From: Prorocentrum cordatum
Lineage: Eukaryota; Sar; Dinophyceae; Prorocentrales; Prorocentraceae
Length of the DNA stretch: 64,000 nt
NCBI GenBank assembly: GCA_963575745.1
Contig: CAUYUJ010014754.1
Span: 186,501 to 250,500 of the forward strand
Reading direction: 5' to 3'
Shown: positions 23,648 through 34,793 of the stretch, one piece after another
How the letters are laid out: every line of letters starts with the position of its first letter
Position numbering within the stretch: position 1 is the stretch's first letter
Notes under the pieces: generated by a model
What the model saw: only the letters and a program-made list of their open reading frames with translations
Told to the model about the DNA's origin: nothing
Databases searched by the model: none
Position numbers and translations under genes: made by a program

Positions 23648-25195
23648 CCCGGAAAGGGCAAGAGCCCAGGGTTCTCTTTTAGTTGGTAAACCTAATCCCC
23701 CGGTGCCTGCTTGAAGGAGGCCGGCGAATTGCCGGCGAATTTTTTCCCTGATAAATAACGAGGTCGAAGGAGGCCGGCGAATTAAAAATTGAGGATGTCT
23801 CGAGCGAAACGCTTGTTTTTCAGAAAATGGTGAGGATGTCTCGAGCGAAACGCTGGTTTTGCAGAGTTGAGGATGTCTCGAGCGAAACGCTTGCTCCGCA
23901 GAGTTTGCCGAGGATGTCTCGAGCGAAACGCTTGTTTTGCAGAGCCGACCGCGACGCGGAAAAGCGCCCCGCGCGAAGGAATTTCGATGATGTCTCGACT
24001 AATTCCTTTGTTTTTGTACGATTTCCTGGAATTTTGGCAGGATGTCTCGAGCGAAATGCACGACCCCACCCTAGCACGACCATACCCCAGCACGACCACA
24101 CCCCAGCACGACCAGACCCCAGCACGACCCCACCCCAGCACGACCCCACCCCAGCACGACCATACCCCAGCACGACCACACCCCAGCACGACCCGACCCC
24201 AGCACGACCCTACCCCAGCAAGACCACACCCCAGCACGACCACACCCCAGCACGACCTCACCACAGCACGACCACGCCCCAGCACGACCACGCCCCAGCA
24301 CGACCACGCCCCAGCACGACCACGCCCCAGCACGACCACCCCCCAGCACGACCACCCCCCCCAGCACGACCACCCCCCAGCACGACCACACCCCAGCACG
24401 ACCACACCCCAGCACGACCACACCCCAGCACGACCACACCCCAGCACGACCACACCCCAGCACGCACGACCCGATCGATAAATCACAGGGTGCGGACCAC
24501 CCCAGCACGACCACACCCCAGCACGACCCCACCCCAGCACGACCCCACCCCACCCACCCCAGACCACACCCCAGCACGACCACACCCCAGCACGACCATA
24601 CCCCAGCACGCACAGCACCACACCCCAGCACGACCCCACCCCAGCACGACCCCACCCAGCACGACCACACCCCAGCACGACCACACCCCAGCACGACCAC
24701 ACCCCAGCACGACCTCACCACAGCACGACCCCACCCCAGCACGACCACGCCCCAGCACGACCACGCCCCAGCACGACCACGCCCCAGCACGACCACCCCC
24801 CAGCACGACCACCCCCCTAGCACGACCACACCCCAGCACGACCACACCCCAGCACGACCACACCCCAGCACGACCACACCCCAACACGACCATACTCCAG
24901 CACGACCACACCCCAGCACGACCACACCCAGTCGCACCCCCGTGGAATGTTTCGTGGGGTGTCTGGTTGAGTGGTTGCCTGTTCGTGGGGTGTCTCGTGG
25001 AATGTTTCACGGGGTGTCTCGTGGAATGTTTCGTGAGGTGTCTCGTGGGTTGTTTCGTGAGGTGTCTCCTGGGATGTTTCGCGGGGTGTCTCGTGGGATG
25101 TTTCGTGAGGTGTCGCCCAGTTGGATATCGTGAAAACGTGACCATGCTGCACATGTCTATATCCCTTTCCGGGTTCGTGGGTCCATCATGTTTTT
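23648..25195 (+). mobile_element. Composite TIR/VNTR unit 1 (head, 16-bp array, tail)
   Basis: Starts CCCGGAAAGGG (23,648) inside LINE sequence and closes with CCCTTTCCGGG at 25,163-25,173, followed by TTCGTGGGTCCATCATG. Head (23,648-23,800) contains GCCCAGGGTTCTCTTTTAG, TGATAAATAACGAGGTCG and two GGCCGGCGAATT copies. Core motifs GGATGTCTCGAGCGAAACGC occur at about 23,791, 23,835, 23,872, 23,911 and 24,040. The 16-bp array runs 24,058-24,930, then the tail with 24-bp GGTGTCTCGTGGAATGTTTC repeats (24,945-25,120). No protein is encoded. Confidence 0.75.
24058..24930. repeat. 16-bp minisatellite array, unit CACGACCACACCCCAG
   Basis: About 54 units, mostly 16 bp. Variation is concentrated at positions 8-10 (CAC, CCC, CAT, CAG, CCG, CCT, CTC). 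The unit is one base over a multiple of three, so each strand reads as a 16-residue superrepeat without stops (PARPHPSTTTPQHDHT on +, GVVVLGCGRAGVWSCW on -). The array is interrupted at about 24,468-24,500 by CGATCGATAAATCACAGGG, a segment also found in the heads. The same order of variant units recurs in the later arrays. Confidence 0.95.
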
Positions 25196-27391
25196 CCCGG
25201 AAAGGGCATCGGCCCAGGGTTCTCTTTTAGTAGGTAAACCTGTCCCCCGGTGCCAACTTGAGGGAGGCCGGCGAATTTTTTCCCTGATAAATAACGAGGT
25301 CGAAGGAGGCCGGCGAATTAAAATTTGAGGATGTCTCGAGCGAAACGCTTGTTTTTGAAATCCCGATCGATAAATCACAGGGTGCGGGCCACTTTTTCGT
25401 GTGTTGAGGATGTCTCGAGCGAAACGCTTGCTCCGCAGAGTTTGCCGAGGATGTCTCGAGCGAAACGCTTGTTTTGCAGAGCCGACCGCGACGCGGAAAA
25501 GCGCCCCGCGCGAAGGAATTTCGATGATGTCTCGACTAATTCGTTTGTTCCCGGAAAGGGCATGGCCCAGGGTTCTCTTTTAGTAGGTAAACCTGTCCCC
25601 CGGTGCCAACTTGAGGGAGGCCGGCGAATTTTTTCCCTGATAAATAACGAGGTCGAAGGAGGCCGGCGAATTAAAATTTGAGGATGTCTCGAGCGAAACG
25701 CTTGTTTTTCAGAATTTCTTGAGGATGTCTCGAGCGAAACGCTGGTTTTGCAGAGTTGAGGATGTCTCGAGCGAAACGCTTGTTTTCAGAATTTGCTGAG
25801 GATGTCTCAAGCGAAACGCTGGTTTTGCAGAGCCGACCGCGACGCGGAAAAGCGCCCCGCGCGAAGGAATTTCGATGATGTCTCGACTAATTCGTTTGTT
25901 TTTGTACGATTTCCTGGAATTTTGGCAGGATGTCTCGAGCGAAATGCACGACCCCACCCTAGCACGACCATACCCCAGCACGACCACACCCCAGCACGAA
26001 CACACCTCAGCACGACCACACCCCAGCACGACCACACCCCAGCACGACCACACCCCAGCACCAGCACGACCACACCCCAGCACGACCCGATCGATAAGTC
26101 ACAGGGTGCGGACCACCCCAGCACGACCACACCCCAGCACGACCCCACTCCAGCACGACCCCACCCCAGCACGACCACGCCCCAGCACGACCACACCCCA
26201 ACACGACCACACTTCAGCACGACCACACCCCAGCACGACCCCGACCCAGCACGACCCCACCCCAGCCCGACCACACCCCAGCACGACCACACCCCAGAAC
26301 GACCACACCCCAGCCCGACCCCACCCAAGCACGACCCCACCCCAGCACGACCACACCCCAGCAGGACCACACCCCAGCACGACCACATCCCAGCACGACC
26401 CCACCGCAGCAAGACCACACCCCAGCACGACCACACCCCAGCACGACCTCACCACAGCACGACCACACCCCAGCACGACCACGCCCCAGCACGACCACGC
26501 CCCAGCACCACCACGCCCCAGCACGACCCCACCCCAGCACGACCACCCCCCCAGCACGACCACACCGCAGCACGACCACCCCCCAGCACGCCCACCCCCC
26601 AGCACGACCACTCCCCAGCACGAGCACACCGCCTTGGTTGAGTGGTTGCCTGCACGACCACACCCCAGCACGACCACACCCCAGCACGACCACACCCCAG
26701 CACGACCCCACCCCAGCACGACCCCACCCTAGCACGACCACACCCCAGCACGACCACACCCCAGCACGACCACACCCCAGCACGACCCCACCCCAGCACG
26801 ACCCCACCACAGCACGACCACCCCCCAGCACGACCACACCCCAGCACGACCACACCCCAGCACGACCCCACCCCAGCAAGACCACACCCCAGCACGACCA
26901 CACCCCAGCACGACCTCACCACAGCACGACCACACCCCAGCACGACCACGCCCCAGCACGACCACGCCCCAGCACGACCACGCCCCAGCACGACCACCCC
27001 TCAGCACGACCACCCCCCTAGCACGACCACCCCCCAGCACGACCACCCCCCAGCACGACCACACCCCAGCACGACCACACTCCAACACGGCCATACTCCA
27101 GCACGACCACACCCCAGCACGACCACACCCAGTCGCACCCCCGTGGAATGTTTCGTGGGGTGTCTGGTTGAGTGGTTGCCTGTTCGTGGGGTGTCTCGTG
27201 GAATGTTTCACGGGGTGTCTCGTGGAATGTTTCGTGAGGTGTCTCGTGGGTTGTTTCGTGAGGTGTCTCCTGGGATGTTTCGCGGGGTGTCTCGTGGGAT
27301 GTTTCGTGAGGTGTCGCCCAGTTGGATATCGTGAAAACGTGACCATGCTGCACATGTCTATATCCCTTTCCGGGTTCGTGGGTCCATCATG
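25196..27391 (+). mobile_element. Composite unit 2: two heads, array, tail
   Basis: A head starts at 25,196, directly after the tail of unit 1 (only TTTTT between CATG and CCCGG). A second head starts at 25,550 within it, after core motifs. The array occupies 25,946-27,125 with an inserted TTGAGTGGTTGCCTG tail fragment at about 26,634. The tail ends CCCTTTCCGGG at 27,364-27,374. The doubled head and internal tail fragment show unequal recombination or nested insertion. Confidence 0.7.
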
Positions 27392-28350
27392 TTTGTTTTT
27401 GTACGATTTCCTGGAATTTTGGCAGGATGTCTCGAGCGAAATGCACGACCCCACCCTAGCACGACCATACCCCAGCACGACCACACCCCAGCACGACCAG
27501 ACCCCAGCACGACCCCACCCCAGCACGACCCCACCCCAGCACGACCATACCCCAGCACGACCACACCCCAGCACGACCCGACCCCAGCACGACCCTACCC
27601 CAGCAAGACCACACCCCAGCACGACCACACCCCAGCACGACCTCACCACAGCACGACCACACCCCAGCACGACCACGCCCCAGCACGACCACGCCCCAGC
27701 ACGACCACGCCCCAGCACGACCACACCCCAGCACGACCACCCCAGCACGACCACACCCCAGCACGACCACACCCCAGCACGACCACACCCCAGCACGACC
27801 ACGCCCCAGCACGACCACGCCCCAGCACGACCACACCCCAGCACGACCACACCCCAGCACGACCACACCCCAGCACCACCACACCCCAGCACGACCACAC
27901 CCCAGCACGACCCGATCGATAAATCACAGGGTGCGGAGCACCCCAGCACGAACCCACCCCAGCACGACCCCACCCCAGCACGACCCCATCCCAGCACGAC
28001 CACGCCCCAGCACGACCACACCCCAGCACGACCACACCCCAGCACGACCACTCCCCAGCACGACCCCACCCCAGCACGACCCCACCCAGTCGCACCCCCG
28101 TGGAATGTTTCGTGGGGTGTCTGGTTGAGTGGTTGCCTGTTCGTGGGTGTCTCGTGGAATGTTTCACGGGGTGTCTCGTGGAATGTTTCGTGAGGTGTCT
28201 CGTGGGTTGTTTCGTGAGGTGTCTCCTGGGATGTTTCGCGGGGTGTCTCGTGGATGTTTCGTGAGGTGTCGCCCAGTTGGATATCGTGAAAACGTGACCA
28301 TGCTGCACATGTCTATATCCCTTTCCGGGTTCGTGGGTCCATCATGTTTG
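27392..28350 (+). mobile_element. Composite unit 3: head-less, core end, array, tail
   Basis: Immediately after the preceding tail the sequence enters the last part of the core (TTTTTGTACGATTTCCTGG, then AGGATGTCTCGAGCGAAATG), so the head is missing. The array runs 27,447-28,090 and the tail closes with CCCTTTCCGGG at 28,319-28,329. One base is missing twice in the 24-bp tail repeats relative to unit 1. Confidence 0.7.
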
Positions 28351-28413
28351 GGGGGGGGGTCCGCATGTGTCTGGCCAAGGGTGCCTCTGATTTAGTAGGC
28401 CCCCAGAGTTTTC
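28351..28413 (+). pseudogene. Short LINE fragment, second copy of the 30,071 junction
   Basis: TTTGGGGGGGGGGTCCGC, then TGTCTGGCCAAGGGTGCC and GATTTAGTAGGCC, correspond base for base to 30,071-30,135 (reading FRGGVRAFLAKGA with DSVGLQS) with several substitutions. It lies between a tail and the next head. It is either a duplicated copy of the LINE junction or a second LINE with an element inserted 62 bp further on. Confidence 0.65.
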
Positions 28414-30065
28414 CCCGGAAAGGGCATCGGCCCAGGGTTCTCTTTTAGTAGGTAAACCTGTCCCCCGGTGCCAACTTGAGGGAGGCCGGCGAATTTTTTC
28501 CCTGATAAATAACGAGGTCGAAGGAGGCCGGCGAATTAAAATTTGAGGAGGTCTCGAGCGAAACGCTTGTTTTTGAAATCCCGATCGATAAATCACAGGG
28601 TGCGGGCCACTTTTTCGTGAGTTTAGGATGTCTCGAGCGAAACGCTTGCTCCGCAGAGTTTGCCGAGGATGTCTCGAGCGAAACGCTTGTTTTGCAGAGC
28701 CGACCGCGACGCGGAAAAGCGCCCCGCGCGAAGGATTTTCGATGATGTTTCGACTAATTTGTTTGTTTTTGTACGATTTCCTGGAATTTTGGCAGGATGT
28801 CTCGAGCGAAATGCACGACCCCACCCTAGCACGACCATACCCCAGCACGACCACACCCCAGCACGACCAGACCCCAGCACGACCCCACCCCAGCACGACC
28901 CCACCCCAGCACGACCATACCCCAGCACGACCACACCCCAGCACGACCCGACCCCAGCACGACCCTACCCCAGCAAGACCACACCCCAGCACGACCACAC
29001 CCCAGCACGACCTCACCCCAGCACGACCACACCCCAGCACGACCACGCCCCAGCACGACCACGCCCCAGCACGACCACGCCCCAGCACGACCACCCTAGC
29101 ACGACCACACCCCAGCACGACCACTCCCCAGCACGACCACACCCCAGCACGACCACACCCCAGCACGACCGCACCCAGCACGACACTCCCCCACACGACC
29201 ACACCCCCACGACCACAACCCCATGCACTACCACCCCCAGCACTACCACCCCAGCACCACTACCACCCCAGCCGACCACACCCATCACGACCCGATCGAT
29301 AAATCACAGGGTGCGGAGCACCCCAGCACGAACCCACCCCAGCACGACCCCACCCCAGCACGACCCCACCCCAGCACGACCACTCCCCAGCACGACAACA
29401 CCCCAGCACGACCACACCCCAGCACGACCACACCCCAGCACGACCCCACCCCAGCACGACCCCACCCTAGCACGACCACACCCCAGCACGACCACACCCC
29501 AGCACGACCCCACCCCAGCACGATCACACCCCAGCACGACCCCACCCCAGCAAGACCACACCCCAGCACGACCGCACCCCAGCACGACCATACCACAGCA
29601 CGACCACACCCCAGCACGAACACGCCCCAGCACGACCTCACCACAGCACGACCACGCCCCAGCACGACCACGCCCCAGCACGACCACGCCCCAGCACGAC
29701 CACGCCTCAGCACGACCACCCCCCAGCACGACCACCCCCCCAGCACGACCACCCCCCAGCACGACCACCCCCCAGCACGACCACACCCCAGCACGACCAC
29801 TCCCCAGCACGACCACACCGCCTTGGTTGAGTGGTTGCCTGTCGTCGTGGAATGTTTCGTGGGGGGTCTCGTGGAATGTTTCGCGGGGTGTCTCGTGAAA
29901 TGTTTCGTGAGGTGTCTCGTGGAATGTTTCGTGAGGTGTCTCGTGGGCTGTTTCGTGAGGTGTCTCGTGGGATGTTTCGTGAGGTGTTGCCCAGTTGGGT
30001 ATCATGAAAACGTGTCCATGCTCCACATGTCTATATCCCTTTCCGGGTTCGTGGGTCCATCATGT
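28414..30065 (+). mobile_element. Composite unit 4: head, array, tail
   Basis: Head CCCGGAAAGGG at 28,414; core motifs to 28,815; array 28,817-29,820, degenerate at about 29,165-29,290; tail 29,830-30,047 ending CCCTTTCCGGG. The right flank (from 30,071) is LINE sequence that continues the reading lost at 23,647. Tail subtype differs from unit 1 (GTCGTCGTGGAATG start, GTTGCCCAGTTGGGTATCATG). Confidence 0.75.
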
Positions 30066-30477
30066 TCATTTTTCGCGGGGGGGTCCGCGCGTTTCTGGCC
30101 AAGGGCGCCGCTGATTCAGTAGGCCTCCAGAGCGCAGCAACTTCAGGTAGGCAGTTCGCGCGTGAGAGGCAAGCTGCCATGGGATAACTATGACGTTGAC
30201 ACCTTGTGCCCTCGGCGCAAGCAGCGCACCGAGACACGCTTCCATCGAGCATGGGGGCGCCCGCGCAGCGTCGGTTTCGAGGAATTCGAGAAACGCGAGT
30301 GTCTCCGGCAGCAGGCTCAGTTGCAGTGGGGGCAGCGTCCTGTGCTGTGGCTCAGAGGAGTGCCGCCGAAGATGTACGCCCACCTCTCGGATCTCCCGGA
30401 GAAAACCCTCCGCTCCTGGTGGCGACCCCGATTCCCGAGGTGAGCCACATCCCGCGCATGGGATGGCGGTAGTTTTT
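30066..30477 (+). pseudogene. LINE polyprotein, part 2 (connection with Cys/His motif, up to RNase H start)
   Basis: Frame at 30,071 reads FRGGVRAFLAKGAADSVGLQ to a stop near 30,187. The next frame reads DTLCPRRKQRTETRFHRAWG, then QLQWGQRPVLWLRGVPP and DLPEKTLRSWWRP. A third reads HPAHGMAVVF at 30,455-30,477. C-P-x-x-K with H-R-x-W is a degraded form of the CPxC...HRxW zinc-binding segment of protist LINEs, with the second Cys lost. The reading is cut by a new head at 30,478 just where the FTDGS start of RNase H is expected. Confidence 0.75.
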
Positions 30478-33400
30478 CCCGGAAAGGGCGCGGGCCCAGG
30501 GTTCTCTTTTAGTAGGTAAACCTGTCCCCCGGTGCCTGCTTGAGGGAGGCCGGCGAATTTTTTCCCTGATAAATAACGAGGTCGAAGGAGGCCGGCGAAT
30601 TAAAATTTGAGGATGTCTCGAGCGAAACGCTTGTTCCCGGAAAGGGCTCAGGCCCAGGGTTCTCTTTTAGTAGGTAAACCTGTCCCCCGGTGCCAACTTG
30701 AGGGAGGCCGGCGAATTTTTTCCCTGATAATAACGAGGTCGAAGGAGGCCGGCGAATTAAAATTTGAGGATGTCTCGAGCGAAACGCTTGTTTTTGAAAT
30801 CCCGATCGATAAATCACAGGGTGCGGGCCACTTTTTCGTGTGTTGAGGATGTCTCGAGCGAAACGCTTGCTCCGCAGAGTTTGCCGAGGATGTCTCGAGC
30901 GAAACGCTTGTTTTGCAGAGCCGACCGCGACGCGGAAAAGCGCCCCGCGCGAAGGTATTTCGATGATGTCTCGACTAATTCCTTTGTTTTTGTACGATTT
31001 CCTGGAATTTTGGCAGGATGTCTCGAGCGAAATGCACGACCCCACCCTAGCACGACCATACCCCAGCACGACCACACCCCAGCACGACCAGACCCCAGCA
31101 CGACCCCCCCCCAGCACGACCCCACCCCAGCACGACCATACCCCAGCACGACCACACCCCAGCACGAGCACGCACGTACGCAGACCATTGCACACCCGAC
31201 ACTCTCACCCCGATCCGGACCAACCACAACCCTCACCACTCCTCACCACAGCACGGACCACAACCCAGCACGACCACGCCCCAGCACGACCACGCCCAGC
31301 ACGACCACGCGCCCCACACGACACCCCCACTCACGACACCCCCCAGCACACACCCCCCAGCACACCACCCCCCAGCACGACACCCCCCGCCGCCACTCCC
31401 AGCACGACCACACACCCCATCACGCCACTTCCCCAGCACGACCACACCCATCACGACCACACCCATCATCGACCACACCCCAGCACACCACACCCACACG
31501 ACCACACCCCACACGTACCTATCGTAACTCAGGCGGTGCGTGAGCACCCAGCACGGAACCCACCCCAGCACGACCCACCCCAGCACGACCCCACCCCAGC
31601 ACGACCCCACCCTAGCACGACCACACCCCAGCACGACCACACCCCAGCACGACCACACCCCAGCACGACCCCACCCCAGCACGACCCCACCCTAGCACGA
31701 CCACACCCCAGCACGACCACACCCCAGCACGACCCCACCCCAGCATGACCACACCCCAGCACGACCCCACCCCAGCAAGACCACACCCCAGCACGACCAC
31801 ACCCCAGCACGACCTTACCACAGCACGACCCCACCCCAGCACGACCACGCCCCAGCACGACCACGCCCCAGCACGACCACGCCCCAGCACGACCACGCCC
31901 CAGCACGACCACGCCCCAGCACGACCACCCCCCAGCACGACCACCCCCCCAGCACGACCACCCCCCAGCACGACCACCCCCCAGCACGACCACAACCCAG
32001 CACGACCACTCCCCAGCACGACCACACCGCCTTGGTTGAGTGGTTGCCTGTCGTCGTGGAATGTTTCGTGGGGTGTCTCGTGGAATGTTTCGCGGGGTGT
32101 CTCGTGATATGTTTCGTGAGGTGTCTCGTGGAATGTTTCGTGAGGTGTCTCGTGGGCTGTTTCGTGAGGTGTCTCGTGGGATGTTTCGTGAGGTGTTGCC
32201 CAGTTGGGTATCATGAAAACGTGTCCATGCTCCTCATGTCTATATCCCTTTCGAGGGGGAGGAGCTCATCATTTTCAGACTTTGTTTAGGATGTCCTCGA
32301 GCGAAACGCTTGGTTTTGCAGGTTGGGATGTCTCGAGCGAAACGCTTGCTCCGCAGAGTTTGCCGAGGATGTCTCGAGCGAAACGCTTGTTTTGCAGAGC
32401 CGACCGCGACGCGGAAAAGCGCCCCGCGCGAAGGAATTTCGATGATGTCTCGACTAATTCCTTTGTTTTTTGTACGATTTCCTGGAATTTTGGCAGGATG
32501 TCTCGAGCGAAATGCACGACCCCACCCTAGCACGACCAGACCCCAGCACGACCACACCCCAGCACGACCAGACCCCAGCACGACCCCACCCCAGCACGAC
32601 CCCACCCCAGCACGACCATACCCCAGCACGACCACACCCCAGCACGACCCGACCCCAGCACGACCCTACCCCAGCAAGACCACCCCCCAGCACGACCACA
32701 CCCCAGCACGACCTCACCACAGCACGACCACACCCCAGCACGACCACGCCCCAGCACGACCACGCCCCAGCACGACCACGCCCCAGCACGACCACCCCCC
32801 AGCACGACCACCCCTAGCACGACCACCCCCCAGCACGACCACCCCCCAGCACGACCACACCCCAGCACGACCACACCCCAACACGACCATAACTACTCCA
32901 GCACGACCACACCCCAGCACGACCCGTCGATCGTGGCGATGGCGCCGGAGCACCCCAGCACAACCCACCCCAGCACGACCCCACCCCAGCACGACCCCAC
33001 CCCAGCACGACCACGCCCCAGCATGACCACACCCCAGCACGACCACACCCCAGCACGACCACTCCCCAGCACGACCCCACCCCAGCACGACCCCACCCTA
33101 GCACGACCACACCCCAGCACGACCACACCCCAGCACGACCCCACCCCAGCATGACCACACCCCAGCACGACCCCACCCCAGCAAGACCACACCCCAGCAC
33201 GACCACACCCCAGCACGACCTCACCACAGCACGACCACACCCCAGCACGACCACGCCCCAGCACGACCACGCCCCAGCACGACCACGCCCCAGCACGACC
33301 ACCCCCCAGCACGACCACGCCCCCAGCACGACCACCCCCCAGCACGACCACCCCCCAGCACGACCACACCCCAGCACGACCACTCCCCAGCACGACCACG

Positions 33401-33690
33401 ACCCCACACAACGACCACTCCCGCAGCCGACCACCCGCCTTGTTGAGGTGGTTTCCTGTCGTCGTTGAATGTTGGTTGAATGTTCGTGGGGTGTCTCGTT
33501 GATTTTTCGCGGGTGTCTCGTGAAATGTTTTCGTGAGGTGTCTCGTGGAATGTTTCGTGAGGTGTCTCGTGGGCTGTTTCGTGAGGTGTCTCGTGGGATG
33601 TTTCGTGAGGTGTTGCCCAGTTGGGTATCATGAAAACGTGTCCATGCTCCACATGTCTATATCCCTTTCCGGGTTCGTGGGTCCATCATG
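30478..33690 (+). mobile_element. Composite unit 5, inserted at the start of the LINE RNase H domain
   Basis: Heads at 30,478 and 30,636; core to 31,030; array 31,036-32,030 with a badly degenerate stretch at 31,165-31,555; tail 32,036-32,250 whose terminal motif is damaged (CCCTTTCGAGGGG); more core (32,285-32,515); second array 32,517-33,440; tail 33,455-33,673 ending in an intact CCCTTTCCGGG, then GTCCATCATG. Flanks: AVVF before 30,478 and FGDGEG from 33,691. It is a compound of at least two units. Confidence 0.75.
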
Positions 33691-34793
33691 TTTGGAGACG
33701 GGGAGGGGGAAGGGGAGGGGGGGGGGCGCAGTGCGGACCCGCGTTGGCGTAGGTGTGGCACTGCGTTGGTTGCGACGCAGCCTGGCGGTCGCCTGGGGAT
33801 TGTCCACTCCCGTAGGGGGGTCCGATGCAGACGGTCCCTCGATCTGAGTTGTTCGCGTTTTGTCTGGCGCTTGAGAACGTGCCTATGCGGCTTCTGTGCG
33901 TGACCGATCACGAACCTCTAGTGTTGGCTTGTGCGCGAGGTCGGCAGTTTCAGAAGAATGGGGCAACTCGGGAAATGCGATATCGACTTCGGGTTGCACT
34001 CCAGGCCCGCGTCATTGAGGTGAACCTAAAATGGATCCTTTCCCACATGGACGAGGCCGCGGCCTCTCTGAGCGAGCGGACTGACCCCTTCCGAATTCAA
34101 GACAACGCCTTGGCGTATGAGGACGCGGGGGCTGCGGCGGGGAGAGGGTGGGCGGTTTCGGGAAGGTGAGCCCCGCACGGACCACCTGGGATGCGCTCGG
34201 CACCCTGGTCCGAGCGCGCGCGAGGCGCGCTTTGGCGCTGGCGTCGGACGACCCATGGAGTGGGACCAGAGCCTCCGTCCAGAGAGATGCTGCCCAGTCG
34301 CGTCTGAGTGTCGCGATCCAGCCGTCCATCCATCGTTTCGAGCGGAGCGGAGCTAAGTCGCAGTGCAGCGTGTGCTGGTGGCGCCCGCGGCTCGCGTCGT
34401 TGAAGTTGCCCAGACCCAGTGTCGTGGCCTCCCCGCCTGCGCGGACTTGGGGGTGGGAGGTGGTGGGATCCAGGCGGCGGGGCGCGATGCGCATCCTTCC
34501 CACACTGCCCAGCGGCGGGGGCGTTATCTCATGAGTTTCTGCACCACCTGTAGGAAGTTTGCCACAGTCGATGGGCGGCACCTTGCGTCGAAATGCACGG
34601 GCATGACCCGCAAAGGCCGAGAGAATTTGGCGCGCGTCGAGGCGGGCAAGTACCCCCGCAGAGCAGGGGCACCGAAGGCCCTGCAGGCAGCCCGCGACGC
34701 GGTGGAAACCAGCGGCCTCGCGAGGTCGTGCCCGAGTGCCGCTGGTGCTGTGCTTGTGGGGCGGGACAGCGCGCCGTCCGCCTCGGCCGGGTA
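33691..34793 (+). pseudogene. LINE polyprotein, part 3 (RNase H and C-terminal Cys domain)
   Basis: Frame 1 reads FGDGEG and later DPRWRRCGTALVATQPGG. Frame 3 (33,825-34,169) reads QTVPRSELFAFCLALENV, LLCVTDHEPLVLA, then KWILSHMDEAAA and DNALA. This is the RNase H order: Asp in the first strand (33,697-33,699), Glu in the helix (33,846-33,848) and Asp of VTDHEPL (33,906-33,908); the last Asp of N-A-x-A-D is lost. A further frame holds LVRARARRALALASDDPW, and the last (34,363-34,794) holds YLMSFCTTCRKFATVDGRHL and LARVEAGKYPRRAGAPKAL. Three or more frame changes make it dead. It stops against a foldback element at 34,794. Confidence 0.8.

Noticed and set aside
23790-33690. CRISPR array built on the GGATGTCTCGAGCGAAACGC repeats
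   Set aside because: Spacing is irregular, the sequences between repeats are themselves repeats, no cas genes are present and the context is eukaryotic.
30478-33690. Composite unit as a spliceosomal intron or introner in the LINE
   Set aside because: Borders are not GT-AG or GC-AG and the interior is a large tandem array; the LINE is a dead copy with other frame breaks.
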